A DNA stretch of 16,860 nt. Origin: Marinospirillum sp. Lineage in GTDB: Bacteria; Pseudomonadota; Gammaproteobacteria; Pseudomonadales; Halomonadaceae. Shown here piece by piece: positions 1 through 7,432 of this stretch (position 1 is the first letter of the stretch; each line of letters begins with the position of its first letter). The notes beneath the pieces are model-generated. The model searched no databases. It saw nothing but the letters and a program-made list of their open reading frames with translations, and was not told where the DNA came from. The DNA lies in NCBI GenBank assembly GCA_007116865.1, contig SKHR01000040.1, positions 1 through 16,860 of the forward strand, in the 5' to 3' direction. A program made the position numbers and the translations under genes.

Positions 1-310
1 ACTGATTGGAATCAAACTCGGGATGCAGGGCGATATCAAGTAAACCGCCTTGTCCGCTGGCAGTGATGGCTGGCAGACCACTGATTTCATAGCGGCGGCC
101 TTGGTCCAGGTCGAGTCTCAACAAGCGGCCGGGGCGCTCGGTGATGAGCAGTTGGCGGTCAGAGATAAAGGCCAGAGACCAGGGGTGAGCCAGCCCGTTA
201 GCAATCGGCTCCACAGCTAATGGATGCCTGTCGGTTTGCAAAGACTGAGCGGTGATCTGGCTGGTCGTGATCAACAGCATAAGCAGGCTGCAGAGCGTCA
301 GGCGTTGCAT
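1..310 (-). CDS. PQQ-type soluble aldose sugar dehydrogenase (partial, N-terminal part)
   Basis: About 103 residues are visible; the gene continues past the left edge of the window. The N-terminus (MQRLTLCSLLMLLITTSQ) is a typical Sec signal peptide with probable cleavage after ITA, so the mature protein should be periplasmic. The next part contains HPWSLAF, LLITERPGRLLRLD and GQGGLLDIALHP. These match the first blades of the YliI/Asd family of beta-propeller sugar dehydrogenases, which use PQQ to oxidise the aldehyde group of sugars. The start ATG at 308-310 has GGAG 8 nt upstream. It begins 22 nt after the rnb stop on the same strand, so it is probably the last or a late gene of that operon. 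The substrate cannot be told from this fragment. Confidence 0.85.
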   Translation of the reverse strand, partial: MQRLTLCSLLMLLITTSQITAQSLQTDRHPLAVEPIANGLAHPWSLAFISDRQLLITERPGRLLRLDLDQGRRYEISGLPAITASGQGGLLDIALHPEFDSNQ

Positions 311-332
311 GGCTGTGACTCCAAATAGAGTA

Positions 333-2309
333 TCAGTTGGATTGAGTCTGAACGGGTCGCCCTAGAAGTTTACGTTGAGTTTCATCTGCCTCAAAGATTT
401 CCAAGGTCAGGGCATCGCCCAAACGAAACGCTGGCTGATCCTGAATCAGAATTTGTCCTTGTTCACTATCGCATTTGATGGCTTTTCGGTCTGAGTGTAG
501 CTCACTGGCTGGAACAAACACCAAGGCGCCAGTGTCGAGCAGTCGAACTCGCATGCCCCCCCGGTTGACTTGTATTACTTCGGCAGACCAGGTCTGATCC
601 ATTCGCTGGGCGAAGTAGCGAATATAGAGGATTTCCTTCACCGCATTTTCAGCCTGGCGATTGAGTTTGCGAGCTTGTAACAGCCCAGGTAAAAGCTCAG
701 GGTCAGGGCTTGGAGCGGACTGGCTGGTGATGAGAGCCTTGATCAGACGATGGTTGTACAGATCACAGTATTTGCGAATCGGAGAGGTCCAGGTGGCGTA
801 ACCCTGCACGCCCAAACCAAAGTGGGGGGTGGGAGTGTGGGTCATGTAAGCCAGTCCCTGATGTTTGCGCAGGCGACCTTCAAGCCAGGGGGTGGGGTGT
901 TGGTCAAGCCATTGGCGAAGCTCGCGAAAACCTTGAAGGTCCGCAAGGTGGGACGGATCCAGCGTCAGACAGTTGGCAAGTGCCGGCTCGGTTTTCAGCA
1001 GCTCAATCGCTGCATTGATTCGCTCTGGATCCAAACCTTGGTGGGCATGAAAAATGGCGGGAGCCTGGTGCTGGGCGAAAAAGTCTGCCGCGGCCATGTT
1101 GGCCAGTAGCATGGCTTCTTCCACCATCTTGTGGGCAATTCGGCGTTGTTCGGCACGGATATCGAGTACCTGAGCCTGTTCGTCCAGAATGAAACGGTAA
1201 TCTGGCTGATCCTTGTGGACCAGTGCATGGGTTTGACGCCACTGCTGACGAGCAGTCATTAAATCAGCCAGGGCTGTCAGTTGGTCGGCCAGGGCCGCAG
1301 AGGCGGGTTGCCAGGCACCGGTTTTCTCAAACCAGTCTGAAACCCGGTTGTAATCCAGTTTGGCCTGGGAGCTGATCCAGGCCAGACAAAAGATCACCGG
1401 TTGAGTCAGTGCCCCTTGAGCATCAAGTTGCAGGCTGGCAACTACTGCCGGCCTTTTTTGATCCGGGTGCAAAGAACAGAGATCGTCAGCCAGTTGAGTA
1501 GGCAGCATGCTCACGGTGCGACTGGGTAAATACTGGGTGAAGCCACGCTGGCGTGCTTCCTGGTCAATCGGGCTATCGGCAGGCACATAAGCGGAGGGGT
1601 CGGCCACCGCGACTTTTAAACACCAGCCCCCCCCATCCAAGGCTTCGATGTGAAGCGCATCATCCATATCCGTGGTGGAACGGCTATCTAAAGTAAAAAA
1701 AGCCAGGTGAGTTAAATCTTCACGCACCGCTTCTGGTGGGTCTTGTAATGAGTGGTTGATTTCAAACTCAGGAGGCTGAGCCGGTAGACACAGCTGAGCC
1801 AGGGTGACTGACCAAAGCGCAAACGGATCAGCCTGGCGCGCAATGGTTGCAATCACCCGGGCCATAAAGCGCTTGCCGCCTTCTTCAAGTGGGTGCTGAG
1901 TCAAGTGTGCCTGCAACCAGTCACCCGCCTGGATGTCTTCGGGTAACTGACTGTTGGGTAGTGAAATCAGTGTGCGAATACTGGGGCTCAGCGGCTGAAT
2001 AAACCACTGTTTTCCTTGTAAAACTGCCTGGCCAACAAACTGCTTTAATCCCGTCTCAACAAGCGCTTCAGGAATCGCTGCTTCTCGAGCCTGTCCTTGT
2101 TTGTCGGTCGTCGTCTCAATGCGGGCGCGGATAAGATCTCCATGCATGAGTGACTTCATTTGCGGTGGGGCGATAAAGAAACTGCGATCATCGTCAGTCT
2201 CTAAAAAACCAAAGCCACGATCAGTGGCTTTGACTCGACCTTCAGCGCGGGGCGCTGCTTCTCTCAACTGGCCCTTAAGCTGAGCCAGTAAGTCATTATT
2301 TTTCAACAC
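333..2309 (-). CDS. rnb: Exoribonuclease II
   Basis: This is a 658-residue RNase II, close to the 644 residues of the E. coli enzyme and alignable along its length. It degrades single-stranded RNA processively from the 3' end and takes part in mRNA turnover. Cold-shock-type RNA-binding domains fill about residues 1-190 (RAEGRVKATDRGFGFLE), the RNB catalytic domain about 190-530 and an S1 domain about 575-650. The metal-binding aspartates lie in DSRSTTDMDDAL (D208, D214, D216, D217) and the catalytic arginine is R512 in WTSPIRKY. All key residues are present. The start codon is GTG at 2307-2309, with a weak AGG 9 nt upstream; the next codon, TTG, is an alternative. The family's N-terminal pattern supports starting at one of these two. 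The coding strand holds runs of eight and seven G. The gene follows a small membrane protein gene by 30 nt. Confidence 0.97.
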   Translation of the reverse strand: MLKNNDLLAQLKGQLREAAPRAEGRVKATDRGFGFLETDDDRSFFIAPPQMKSLMHGDLIRARIETTTDKQGQAREAAIPEALVETGLKQFVGQAVLQGKQWFIQPLSPSIRTLISLPNSQLPEDIQAGDWLQAHLTQHPLEEGGKRFMARVIATIARQADPFALWSVTLAQLCLPAQPPEFEINHSLQDPPEAVREDLTHLAFFTLDSRSTTDMDDALHIEALDGGGWCLKVAVADPSAYVPADSPIDQEARQRGFTQYLPSRTVSMLPTQLADDLCSLHPDQKRPAVVASLQLDAQGALTQPVIFCLAWISSQAKLDYNRVSDWFEKTGAWQPASAALADQLTALADLMTARQQWRQTHALVHKDQPDYRFILDEQAQVLDIRAEQRRIAHKMVEEAMLLANMAAADFFAQHQAPAIFHAHQGLDPERINAAIELLKTEPALANCLTLDPSHLADLQGFRELRQWLDQHPTPWLEGRLRKHQGLAYMTHTPTPHFGLGVQGYATWTSPIRKYCDLYNHRLIKALITSQSAPSPDPELLPGLLQARKLNRQAENAVKEILYIRYFAQRMDQTWSAEVIQVNRGGMRVRLLDTGALVFVPASELHSDRKAIKCDSEQGQILIQDQPAFRLGDALTLEIFEADETQRKLLGRPVQTQSN

Positions 2310-2339
2310 AGTGTTGTGCCTATGGAGGTCATGAAAAAA

Positions 2340-2555
2340 TTAAGGGCGTGGCACCATATACTCTTGAATCTGCATTTGGCGGTATTCACTGGGGCTGGGG
2401 CCAACCATATGACCATACCAGACCGGACCAGTGGCAATGATGAAGCCAATCACAGCGACGGCAATGCCAGTGCGTGGGCGCTTTTCTTTTAAGGTCAGAC
2501 CGAGAATGACAATTGCCAATCCGATAAAATGTAAGAAAAAAATACTCGGTGCCAT
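2340..2555 (-). CDS. Small two-helix inner-membrane protein, unknown function
   Basis: 71 residues. Two hydrophobic segments are visible, about residues 4-20 (IFFLHFIGLAIVILGL) and 30-50 (GIAVAVIGFIIATGPVWYG). They are joined by a short basic loop (KEKRPRTG) and followed by a polar tail rich in Q and P. I do not recognise a named family. The start ATG at 2553-2555 has AAGG and AGGA sequences just upstream. The reading frame ends 30 nt before the rnb start on the same strand and follows a plausible promoter, so it is probably the first gene of the rnb operon. Length, RBS and membrane pattern support a real gene; no function can be assigned. Confidence 0.75.
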   Translation of the reverse strand: MAPSIFFLHFIGLAIVILGLTLKEKRPRTGIAVAVIGFIIATGPVWYGHMVGPSPSEYRQMQIQEYMVPRP

Positions 2556-2605
2556 AACGCCTTATCCTAAGGTTGTTGATCAATGAGGTTCACCGCTACA
2601 CTGAC

Positions 2606-2634
2606 ATTCTAACTGAGTCAGATTTTCTTTTCAG
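2606..2634 (-). promoter_or_regulatory. Candidate sigma70 promoter for the small membrane protein-rnb operon
   Basis: Reading the minus strand, CTGAAA (4 of 6 to TTGACA) is followed after 17 nt by TAGAAT (5 of 6 to TATAAT). The -10 box lies about 50 nt upstream of the ATG at 2555. It sits in the divergent gap in front of the Nit-type amidase gene. This is a pattern match only. Confidence 0.45.
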
Positions 2635-2649
2635 CGTTGGAGTACTTCA

Positions 2650-3489
2650 ATGAATCCTCTGGTGGTCTCAGCCGCACAGACTTGTGACACGCTTAAGGTG
2701 GCTGCCGTTCAATTAAATTCAGCGGCAGATTGGCCAAGCAATCAAAAGAAACTCGATCATTGGCTGGCTGAAGCGGCCCGGCAGGGCGTCGAGCTACTAC
2801 TGTTGCCTGAGTTTTTCACTCAGATTGGTGCAAGTTTAACCGCACGTTTGCAAACTGCTGAAGTGGAAGGTGAGGGGCCCATCCAAGCTTACCTGGCGGA
2901 TCAGGCTCGGCGTTTGGGGATCTGGTTGGTGGCTGGCAGCCTGGCGTTGAAAAGCGATCAGGCTGATAAAACTACCAATACCTGCCTGGTCTATGACCCC
3001 AGCGGTCGTCAGGTCGCTCGTTATGACAAGATTCACCTGTTTGGCTTTCAGAAAAATGGCGAGCGTTATGATGAAAGCGAAACCTTCGTCGCGGGTCAGC
3101 AGCCGGTTTGCTTTGACCTGCCCTGGGGGCGGGTCGGCCTGGGGATTTGTTATGACCTGCGTTTTCCTGAGCTTTTTCGTCAGTTGCCTTCACTGGATCT
3201 GCTGTTATTGCCAGCGGCCTTCACGGTGACCACTGGTCAGGCTCACTGGTCGTTATTGCTGCGTGCCCGTGCGGTTGAAAATCAGTGTTATGTGCTGGCT
3301 GCTGCGCAAGTGGGTGAGCATGCTGATGGGCGTCGTACCTGGGGGCATAGTCAGGTGATTGATGCCTGGGGTGAAGTCCAGGTGTGCCTGGATGAAGGTG
3401 AGGGACTGGTGATTCAGACACTTAGCCAGCAACACCTGCAGGCCGTCAGAGACAGCCTGCCGGCCATGCAGCATCGTCGGCTGGATTAA
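2650..3489 (+). CDS. Carbon-nitrogen hydrolase, Nit1-type (probable deaminated glutathione amidase)
   Basis: 279 residues, a single nitrilase-superfamily domain. The catalytic Glu-Lys-Cys triad is complete: E54 in LLPEFF, K127 in YDKIHLF and C167 in GICYDLRFPEL. The stretches FVAGQQPV, AAFTVTTGQAHW and LLRARAVENQCYV are typical of the Nit1/YbeM-like branch. Members of that branch hydrolyse deaminated glutathione, a side product of transaminases, as a metabolite-repair step in the cytoplasm. The substrate is inferred from family and not shown here. The start ATG has GGAG 7 nt upstream. About 14 extra residues precede the usual family start (KVAAVQL). It is monocistronic and converges on the yeaO-like gene with a 4-bp stop overlap. 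Confidence 0.9.
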   Translation: MNPLVVSAAQTCDTLKVAAVQLNSAADWPSNQKKLDHWLAEAARQGVELLLLPEFFTQIGASLTARLQTAEVEGEGPIQAYLADQARRLGIWLVAGSLALKSDQADKTTNTCLVYDPSGRQVARYDKIHLFGFQKNGERYDESETFVAGQQPVCFDLPWGRVGLGICYDLRFPELFRQLPSLDLLLLPAAFTVTTGQAHWSLLLRARAVENQCYVLAAAQVGEHADGRRTWGHSQVIDAWGEVQVCLDEGEGLVIQTLSQQHLQAVRDSLPAMQHRRLD

Positions 3490-3851
3490 TCCGAAAGAGG
3501 TTGTTGCTCGAGCAGGGTTTTGAGTACCCAGGCTGGACTTTTTTCGGGTTCTCTTTCAGCCGTCAAAAGTGTGATCGGGCCTCGTTGAGCCTGGGCTCGC
3601 AGGCTGTTCAGGCGTTCAGGGTGAAGGGCCAGCTCATCACGGTAAAGGCGGGCAAAACTTTTTTCATTGAGGCTTTCGGTGCTGGCCCGGCGTCTCAACG
3701 CACTGCTGGGGGCTGGGTCATGCTGCCAGTCATCGACGGCCAGCTCATCACGATCTCGGCCTCTGGGCCAAAGTCGATCAACCAGGATGCGTTGTCCATC
3801 CTGATCCTCCTTGGGGGCGTAGAGCCATTTGACCTGAATCGGATATTTCAT
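3486..3851 (-). CDS. yeaO: DUF488 family protein, YeaO-like
   Basis: 121 residues, the usual size for YeaO (about 115). It carries the hallmark RILVDRLWPRG near residues 20-31 and ITLLTAERE in the C-terminal half, as in E. coli YeaO. The family is widespread and has no established biochemical role, so no function is claimed. The start ATG at 3849-3851 has a weak GAG-type RBS about 8 nt upstream. Its TAA stop overlaps the stop of the convergent amidase gene within TTAA. It is divergent from the large DUF1266 gene. Confidence 0.88.
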   Translation of the reverse strand: MKYPIQVKWLYAPKEDQDGQRILVDRLWPRGRDRDELAVDDWQHDPAPSSALRRRASTESLNEKSFARLYRDELALHPERLNSLRAQAQRGPITLLTAEREPEKSPAWVLKTLLEQQPLSD

Positions 3852-3871
3852 GATTTATCTCGCTTTCTTCC

Positions 3872-3900
3872 GTGAAGACCTTGCCTCACTCGGTTAGAAT
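3872..3900 (+). promoter_or_regulatory. Weak candidate promoter for the DUF1266 gene
   Basis: TAGAAT at 3895-3900 (5 of 6 to TATAAT) is preceded at 17 nt by GTGAAG (3 of 6 to TTGACA). Transcription from here would give a leader of about 135 nt before the ATG at 4044, or permit use of the earlier GTG at 3924. It is a pattern match only. Confidence 0.3.
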
Positions 3901-4043
3901 AGCCTGCTTTTGCACCTTGCCGGGTGCTTGGATGTTTTTCTCTGGGGGTGGTTTTGTCCGTTTTTGCCGTTGACTGGTCAAGCCAGATTAGAAGGGCTTT
4001 TTGTATTGACCAACCGGGATCAATTCTAGCTGATTTTCAGGTC

Positions 4044-6401
4044 ATGCAGCTAGCCGATCTCTATGGTCGTATTTTTGATGCCTGGCAAAACAAGGATGGA
4101 CAGGCTTTGCTGGATGCGGGCTGGTTGACTCAGGCGGCTTTGCATCAAGGCTGGTTAAGCCAGGCAGAAGGTCAGGCTTGGCAGGCGCTACTGGCATTGC
4201 GTTTGCGCCAGACCAGTGAAACCCCGGCACAGCTGCTGGCTGCTTTGGCACAGGAGCAGTCCCCCTGGTTGACTCGGTTGCAGGCGCTGGCCTGGCCAGA
4301 TCAGGACTGGCGCCCCAGTGGCGATGAACTGCAAGCACTGGAATTGGCCCACTGGCCTGAGCCCTTGCAGGTGCGTCACACGCCCCTGGGGTATGCCCTG
4401 GCGGTTCGCGCCTCCAGTTTTGCGATTTTTGCGCAGGATTTGTCCGATCCACACAAGCTGCGTGATCTGTTTTGGCCGGACGTGAACCAGACGCTGGCCG
4501 ATTACTGGCAGGTGCAGGATGGTGAAGATACCCTGCAGCTACTCTACTGGCTGGCTGGCCAGGGCCAGCGTTATGCCTGGCAACTGGATGACCAGTGGTT
4601 GCGTCAAGCCAGTGAATCAGAGCGTGAAAACTGGCGCAGTGAGCTGCCTGAAGGCATGCAGGGCTATGCCGATCGTTTGGAACTCAATCTTGAACTCAGC
4701 GATAAACCCATGGATGTGGCGGCCTGGGACTGGGTTCGTATGGCAGATCTGGCACTGGCGGGTTATTTGGCCGGTTATTTATCTCGCACCCAATGGCGCA
4801 GTTTTGCGCTGGTGGCGGTCTGGTTGTTACGCCAGCGTTATGACTCCTGGCAGGCGCTGAGTGAAGCCTACCTGTGGGGTTATGAGCTGTGGAAAATCCA
4901 GAGTGGTGTTGACCTCTCGCCCGAATTAGAAAAGACCTGGCAGCAGTTGCAGACCCTGCCTTTTTCGCCTTTCCAGCAGTTGGACTGGGGCGGTTTGAGC
5001 CTCGATCACCCGGACTTTAAAGACGCCATCCAGTCTTTCTCTGAAGGACTTAACCGCCCGTTGATGCTGACTGCCCTGATTGCCAGTCTGCGTGATGATG
5101 CCGCGTTGTTGACCGGGCTGGGCATGGATCGTTTGCCGGCTGAACGCCAGAATGAAGCCAGAGAGTTTTTGTTTGCGAATCTGGATGTGCATCCCAATGA
5201 AAGCCTGACCTCGACGCTGGCTCGTTTCTGGCAGCCGGGTCGGGTGCATCATTATGATCAGTTGGCGCTCAACTGCCGGGTGGGACGTTTGCCGCAATTG
5301 CCCGGCAATCTCGAAGCTCAGCCCGAAGTGTGGCAGGCCTGGCAGGAGCAAGCACCTTTGCTTGCCGATCTGGTGCATTTTCCCGCCGGGGTGGTGATGG
5401 CCGAGAAGTATGCTTTTTATCTGCTGAAATCCATGGAAACCGGCCACTATTCCCTGGACGAAGGCACAGAGCTGGCGCTGGCATTACAGGATTATTTGAG
5501 CTGGTACTACCCCAGTGCGACGGACTTGTTGCAAGCCTGGTTTCGCTGGGATGAAGTCCTGAGCCTGCATGAGGAAGAGCGCCCGCTGATGGCTGAACTG
5601 GAATGGCATCGGCAAGATCCCGGCAGTTTGTTTCGCTTTTTCCCCTGGCGTCGCCCCCCGGCACGTCTGACAGAGCCAGGCAAAGCGGTCAGTGAGGCGG
5701 ATCTGGCGACTTTAAACCTGGTTGGGCCTTTGACCGGTATTCACTGGTCCTGGCCGGAGCGCCTACCAGATCATGCCGCCCAGGAACTCAAAGGGCTGCT
5801 GCAGGAAACCCATCTGTTTCAAAAACCGGATGACCTGATTGATTTCCTCTCACATCTCTACCACGCCGGAGATCGTCAGGAATACCTGATTGCCTATGCG
5901 CCCTTGACCCTCAATGCCAAACGTCTGGAAGACGAAATTGACAGTCTGGTGCAGGATGAGTCCAGAGATGAGGATCAGGAGGTGCATTACCAGCGCCTGT
6001 TGCGAGTCCAGGCCAATGCCCTTGGGGTCAATGATGTGGATCTCACTGCCTGGGATATGGCCCAGTTGGTGGATTTGGCTGTAGCCGGTTACCAACTTGG
6101 CTGGTTGGATGACGCACAACTGCATGAATGGTTGGCACGAGTGCGTGAACAGCTTTTAGCCAACTATACCGGGTGGGCCAGCATGGCTGAAGCCTTGTTG
6201 GCGGGTTATCACTTTTTTATGAATGAAGGCGAACAGCGCCAGGGGCTGGTGGATGTATTCAGCCAGCGCTTGTTGAGCCTGCTGATCGCCGTACCGGCTC
6301 AGGCGGGGTTGTGGTATACCCTGGCCTGGCCGGGGGATCGGCAAACCGGTTGGGAGCGCCACTCCACCAGCTTAAAAACCAGTGGAAGACGGTTGCATTA
6401 A
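4044..6401 (+). CDS. Large protein with two tandem DUF1266 modules, unknown function
   Basis: 785 residues from the ATG at 4044. The DUF1266 signature appears twice. Copy 1 has NQTLADYWQVQDGEDTLQLL (about 149-168), AWDWVRMADLALAGYLAGYL (227-246) and YDSWQALSEAYLWGYELW (266-283). Copy 2 has LLQETHLFQKPDDLIDFL (about 585-602), AWDMAQLVDLAVAGYQLGWL (669-688) and YTGWASMAEALLAGYHFF (708-725). The copies are offset by about 440 residues. Related helical stretches precede each (GWLSQ near 37, GHYSLDEG near 467), so about half the protein was duplicated. About 40 residues are Trp (5%). No signal peptide or transmembrane segment is evident, suggesting a cytoplasmic protein. DUF1266 occurs in E. coli YbeU/YbeR, also uncharacterised. 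The frame is open upstream to a GTG at 3924, but that stretch has rare codons (AGA, AGG, CTA) and no RBS. The ATG also lacks a clear RBS, so the start is uncertain. Confidence 0.85.
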   Translation: MQLADLYGRIFDAWQNKDGQALLDAGWLTQAALHQGWLSQAEGQAWQALLALRLRQTSETPAQLLAALAQEQSPWLTRLQALAWPDQDWRPSGDELQALELAHWPEPLQVRHTPLGYALAVRASSFAIFAQDLSDPHKLRDLFWPDVNQTLADYWQVQDGEDTLQLLYWLAGQGQRYAWQLDDQWLRQASESERENWRSELPEGMQGYADRLELNLELSDKPMDVAAWDWVRMADLALAGYLAGYLSRTQWRSFALVAVWLLRQRYDSWQALSEAYLWGYELWKIQSGVDLSPELEKTWQQLQTLPFSPFQQLDWGGLSLDHPDFKDAIQSFSEGLNRPLMLTALIASLRDDAALLTGLGMDRLPAERQNEAREFLFANLDVHPNESLTSTLARFWQPGRVHHYDQLALNCRVGRLPQLPGNLEAQPEVWQAWQEQAPLLADLVHFPAGVVMAEKYAFYLLKSMETGHYSLDEGTELALALQDYLSWYYPSATDLLQAWFRWDEVLSLHEEERPLMAELEWHRQDPGSLFRFFPWRRPPARLTEPGKAVSEADLATLNLVGPLTGIHWSWPERLPDHAAQELKGLLQETHLFQKPDDLIDFLSHLYHAGDRQEYLIAYAPLTLNAKRLEDEIDSLVQDESRDEDQEVHYQRLLRVQANALGVNDVDLTAWDMAQLVDLAVAGYQLGWLDDAQLHEWLARVREQLLANYTGWASMAEALLAGYHFFMNEGEQRQGLVDVFSQRLLSLLIAVPAQAGLWYTLAWPGDRQTGWERHSTSLKTSGRRLH

Positions 6402-7372
6402 GGCGTACGCGTTGAGGGGCGATCCAAATCCAAAACGGGCCCGGCGGGAACCACTCCGCTGGGATTGATTTGGGGGTGACTCTGGTAGTAGTGGCCTTTG
6501 ATATGCGTGAAATCAACCGTTGCTGCAATGCCTGGCCATTGATAAAGCCCGCGCAGATAATCTGACAGCTGGGGGTAGTCCACCAGGCGTTTGAGATTGC
6601 ATTTAAAGTGTCCCACATAAACCGCATCAAAACGGATCAGGGTGGTGAACAGCCGCCAGTCCGCCTCGGTGATTTGTTCGCCGCAGAGGAAGCGATGATC
6701 GCTTAAGTGAGCTTCCAGCCAGTTTAGGGCTTCAAACAGGGGATAAAGCGCTTCTTCATAAGCCGCCTGAGAGGTGGCAAAACCGGCCTTGTAGACTCCG
6801 TTATTGATCTCGTCATAAATCCGCTGATTGAAGGCATCAATCTTTGGGCGCAAGGCTTCTGGGTAATAATCCCCTGGGGTGGCACCCAGCGCATCAAAGG
6901 CTGTGTTGAACATGCGGATGATGTCGGCAGACTCATTGCTCACCGGACAGCGGTTGTGCTTATCCCAGAGCAGGGGCACGGTCACCCGCCCTGAGTAATG
7001 AGTGTCGGCCTGGGTATATAGCTGGTGCAGGTAGTCAGCATCAAACAAGGGGTCGCCAATCACCCCCGGCCCGGATGAAAACTGCCACCCCTGTTCCGCC
7101 ATATGCCAGTGAACCACCGACAGGCTGATCATTGACTCCAAGCCTTTTAAGCGCCTGAAAATCAGGGTGCGATGTGCCCAGGGGCAGGCCAGTGAGACAT
7201 ACAGATGATAACGTCCCGCTTCGGCTTTAAAACCACCCTGACCACTCGGACCGGGTTGTCCATCTGCCGTGATCCAGTGCCGAAACTGGCTGGCAGAGCG
7301 TTCAAAACGGCCTTGGGTTTTTTCGGTGTCATACCACTGATCCACCCACTGGCCCTCGACGAGTAAGCCCAT
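6398..7372 (-). CDS. yqjG: Glutathionyl-hydroquinone reductase (Xi-class glutathione transferase)
   Basis: 324 residues, matching E. coli YqjG (328 residues) along its length. The enzyme reduces glutathionyl-hydroquinones, releasing hydroquinone and regenerating thiols, in the cytoplasm. The catalytic cysteine is C63 in YVSLACPWAHRTL. Other conserved stretches are HYSGRVTVPLLWDK, VSNESADIIRMFNTAFDAL, NNGVYKAGFATSQ and ITEADWRLFTTLIRFD, covering the thioredoxin-fold and helical C-terminal domains. The start ATG at 7370-7372 has AGGAG 5 nt upstream. The stop overlaps the stop of the convergent DUF1266 gene in TTAA. A good promoter lies upstream, overlapping the RBS region of the divergent cyclase gene. 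Confidence 0.97.
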   Translation of the reverse strand: MGLLVEGQWVDQWYDTEKTQGRFERSASQFRHWITADGQPGPSGQGGFKAEAGRYHLYVSLACPWAHRTLIFRRLKGLESMISLSVVHWHMAEQGWQFSSGPGVIGDPLFDADYLHQLYTQADTHYSGRVTVPLLWDKHNRCPVSNESADIIRMFNTAFDALGATPGDYYPEALRPKIDAFNQRIYDEINNGVYKAGFATSQAAYEEALYPLFEALNWLEAHLSDHRFLCGEQITEADWRLFTTLIRFDAVYVGHFKCNLKRLVDYPQLSDYLRGLYQWPGIAATVDFTHIKGHYYQSHPQINPSGVVPAGPVLDLDRPSTRTP

Positions 7373-7400
7373 GTAAACTCCTGGAATGAATTAAGGTCTC

Positions 7401-7429
7401 AGTATAGGTCAGTCACTTCACAAGGTTAA
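7401..7429 (-). promoter_or_regulatory. Candidate sigma70 promoter for yqjG
   Basis: On the minus strand TTAACC (4 of 6) and TATACT (5 of 6 to TATAAT) are separated by exactly 17 nt. The -10 box is about 29 nt upstream of the yqjG ATG. The -35 end overlaps the AAGG ribosome-binding site of the divergent diguanylate cyclase gene. It is a pattern match, the best-looking promoter in the window. Confidence 0.55.
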
Positions 7430-7432
7430 ATC

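Noticed and set aside
2331..2492. 53-codon + strand ORF with a lysine-leucine N-terminus resembling a signal peptide and GGAGGT just upstream
   Set aside because: The GGAGGT is only 1 nt from the ATG, too close for a ribosome-binding site, and the frame lies antisense to the better supported 71-residue membrane protein gene.
3906..3945. Possible terminator hairpin GCACC/GGTGC before a T-run upstream of the DUF1266 gene
   Set aside because: The stem is only 5 bp and the T-run begins about 7 nt after it, so it does not fit an intrinsic terminator.
4042..6362. Several long antisense frames inside the DUF1266 gene
   Set aside because: They are out-of-frame shadows of a GC-rich gene, with low-complexity Pro/Gln/Arg composition and no family similarity.
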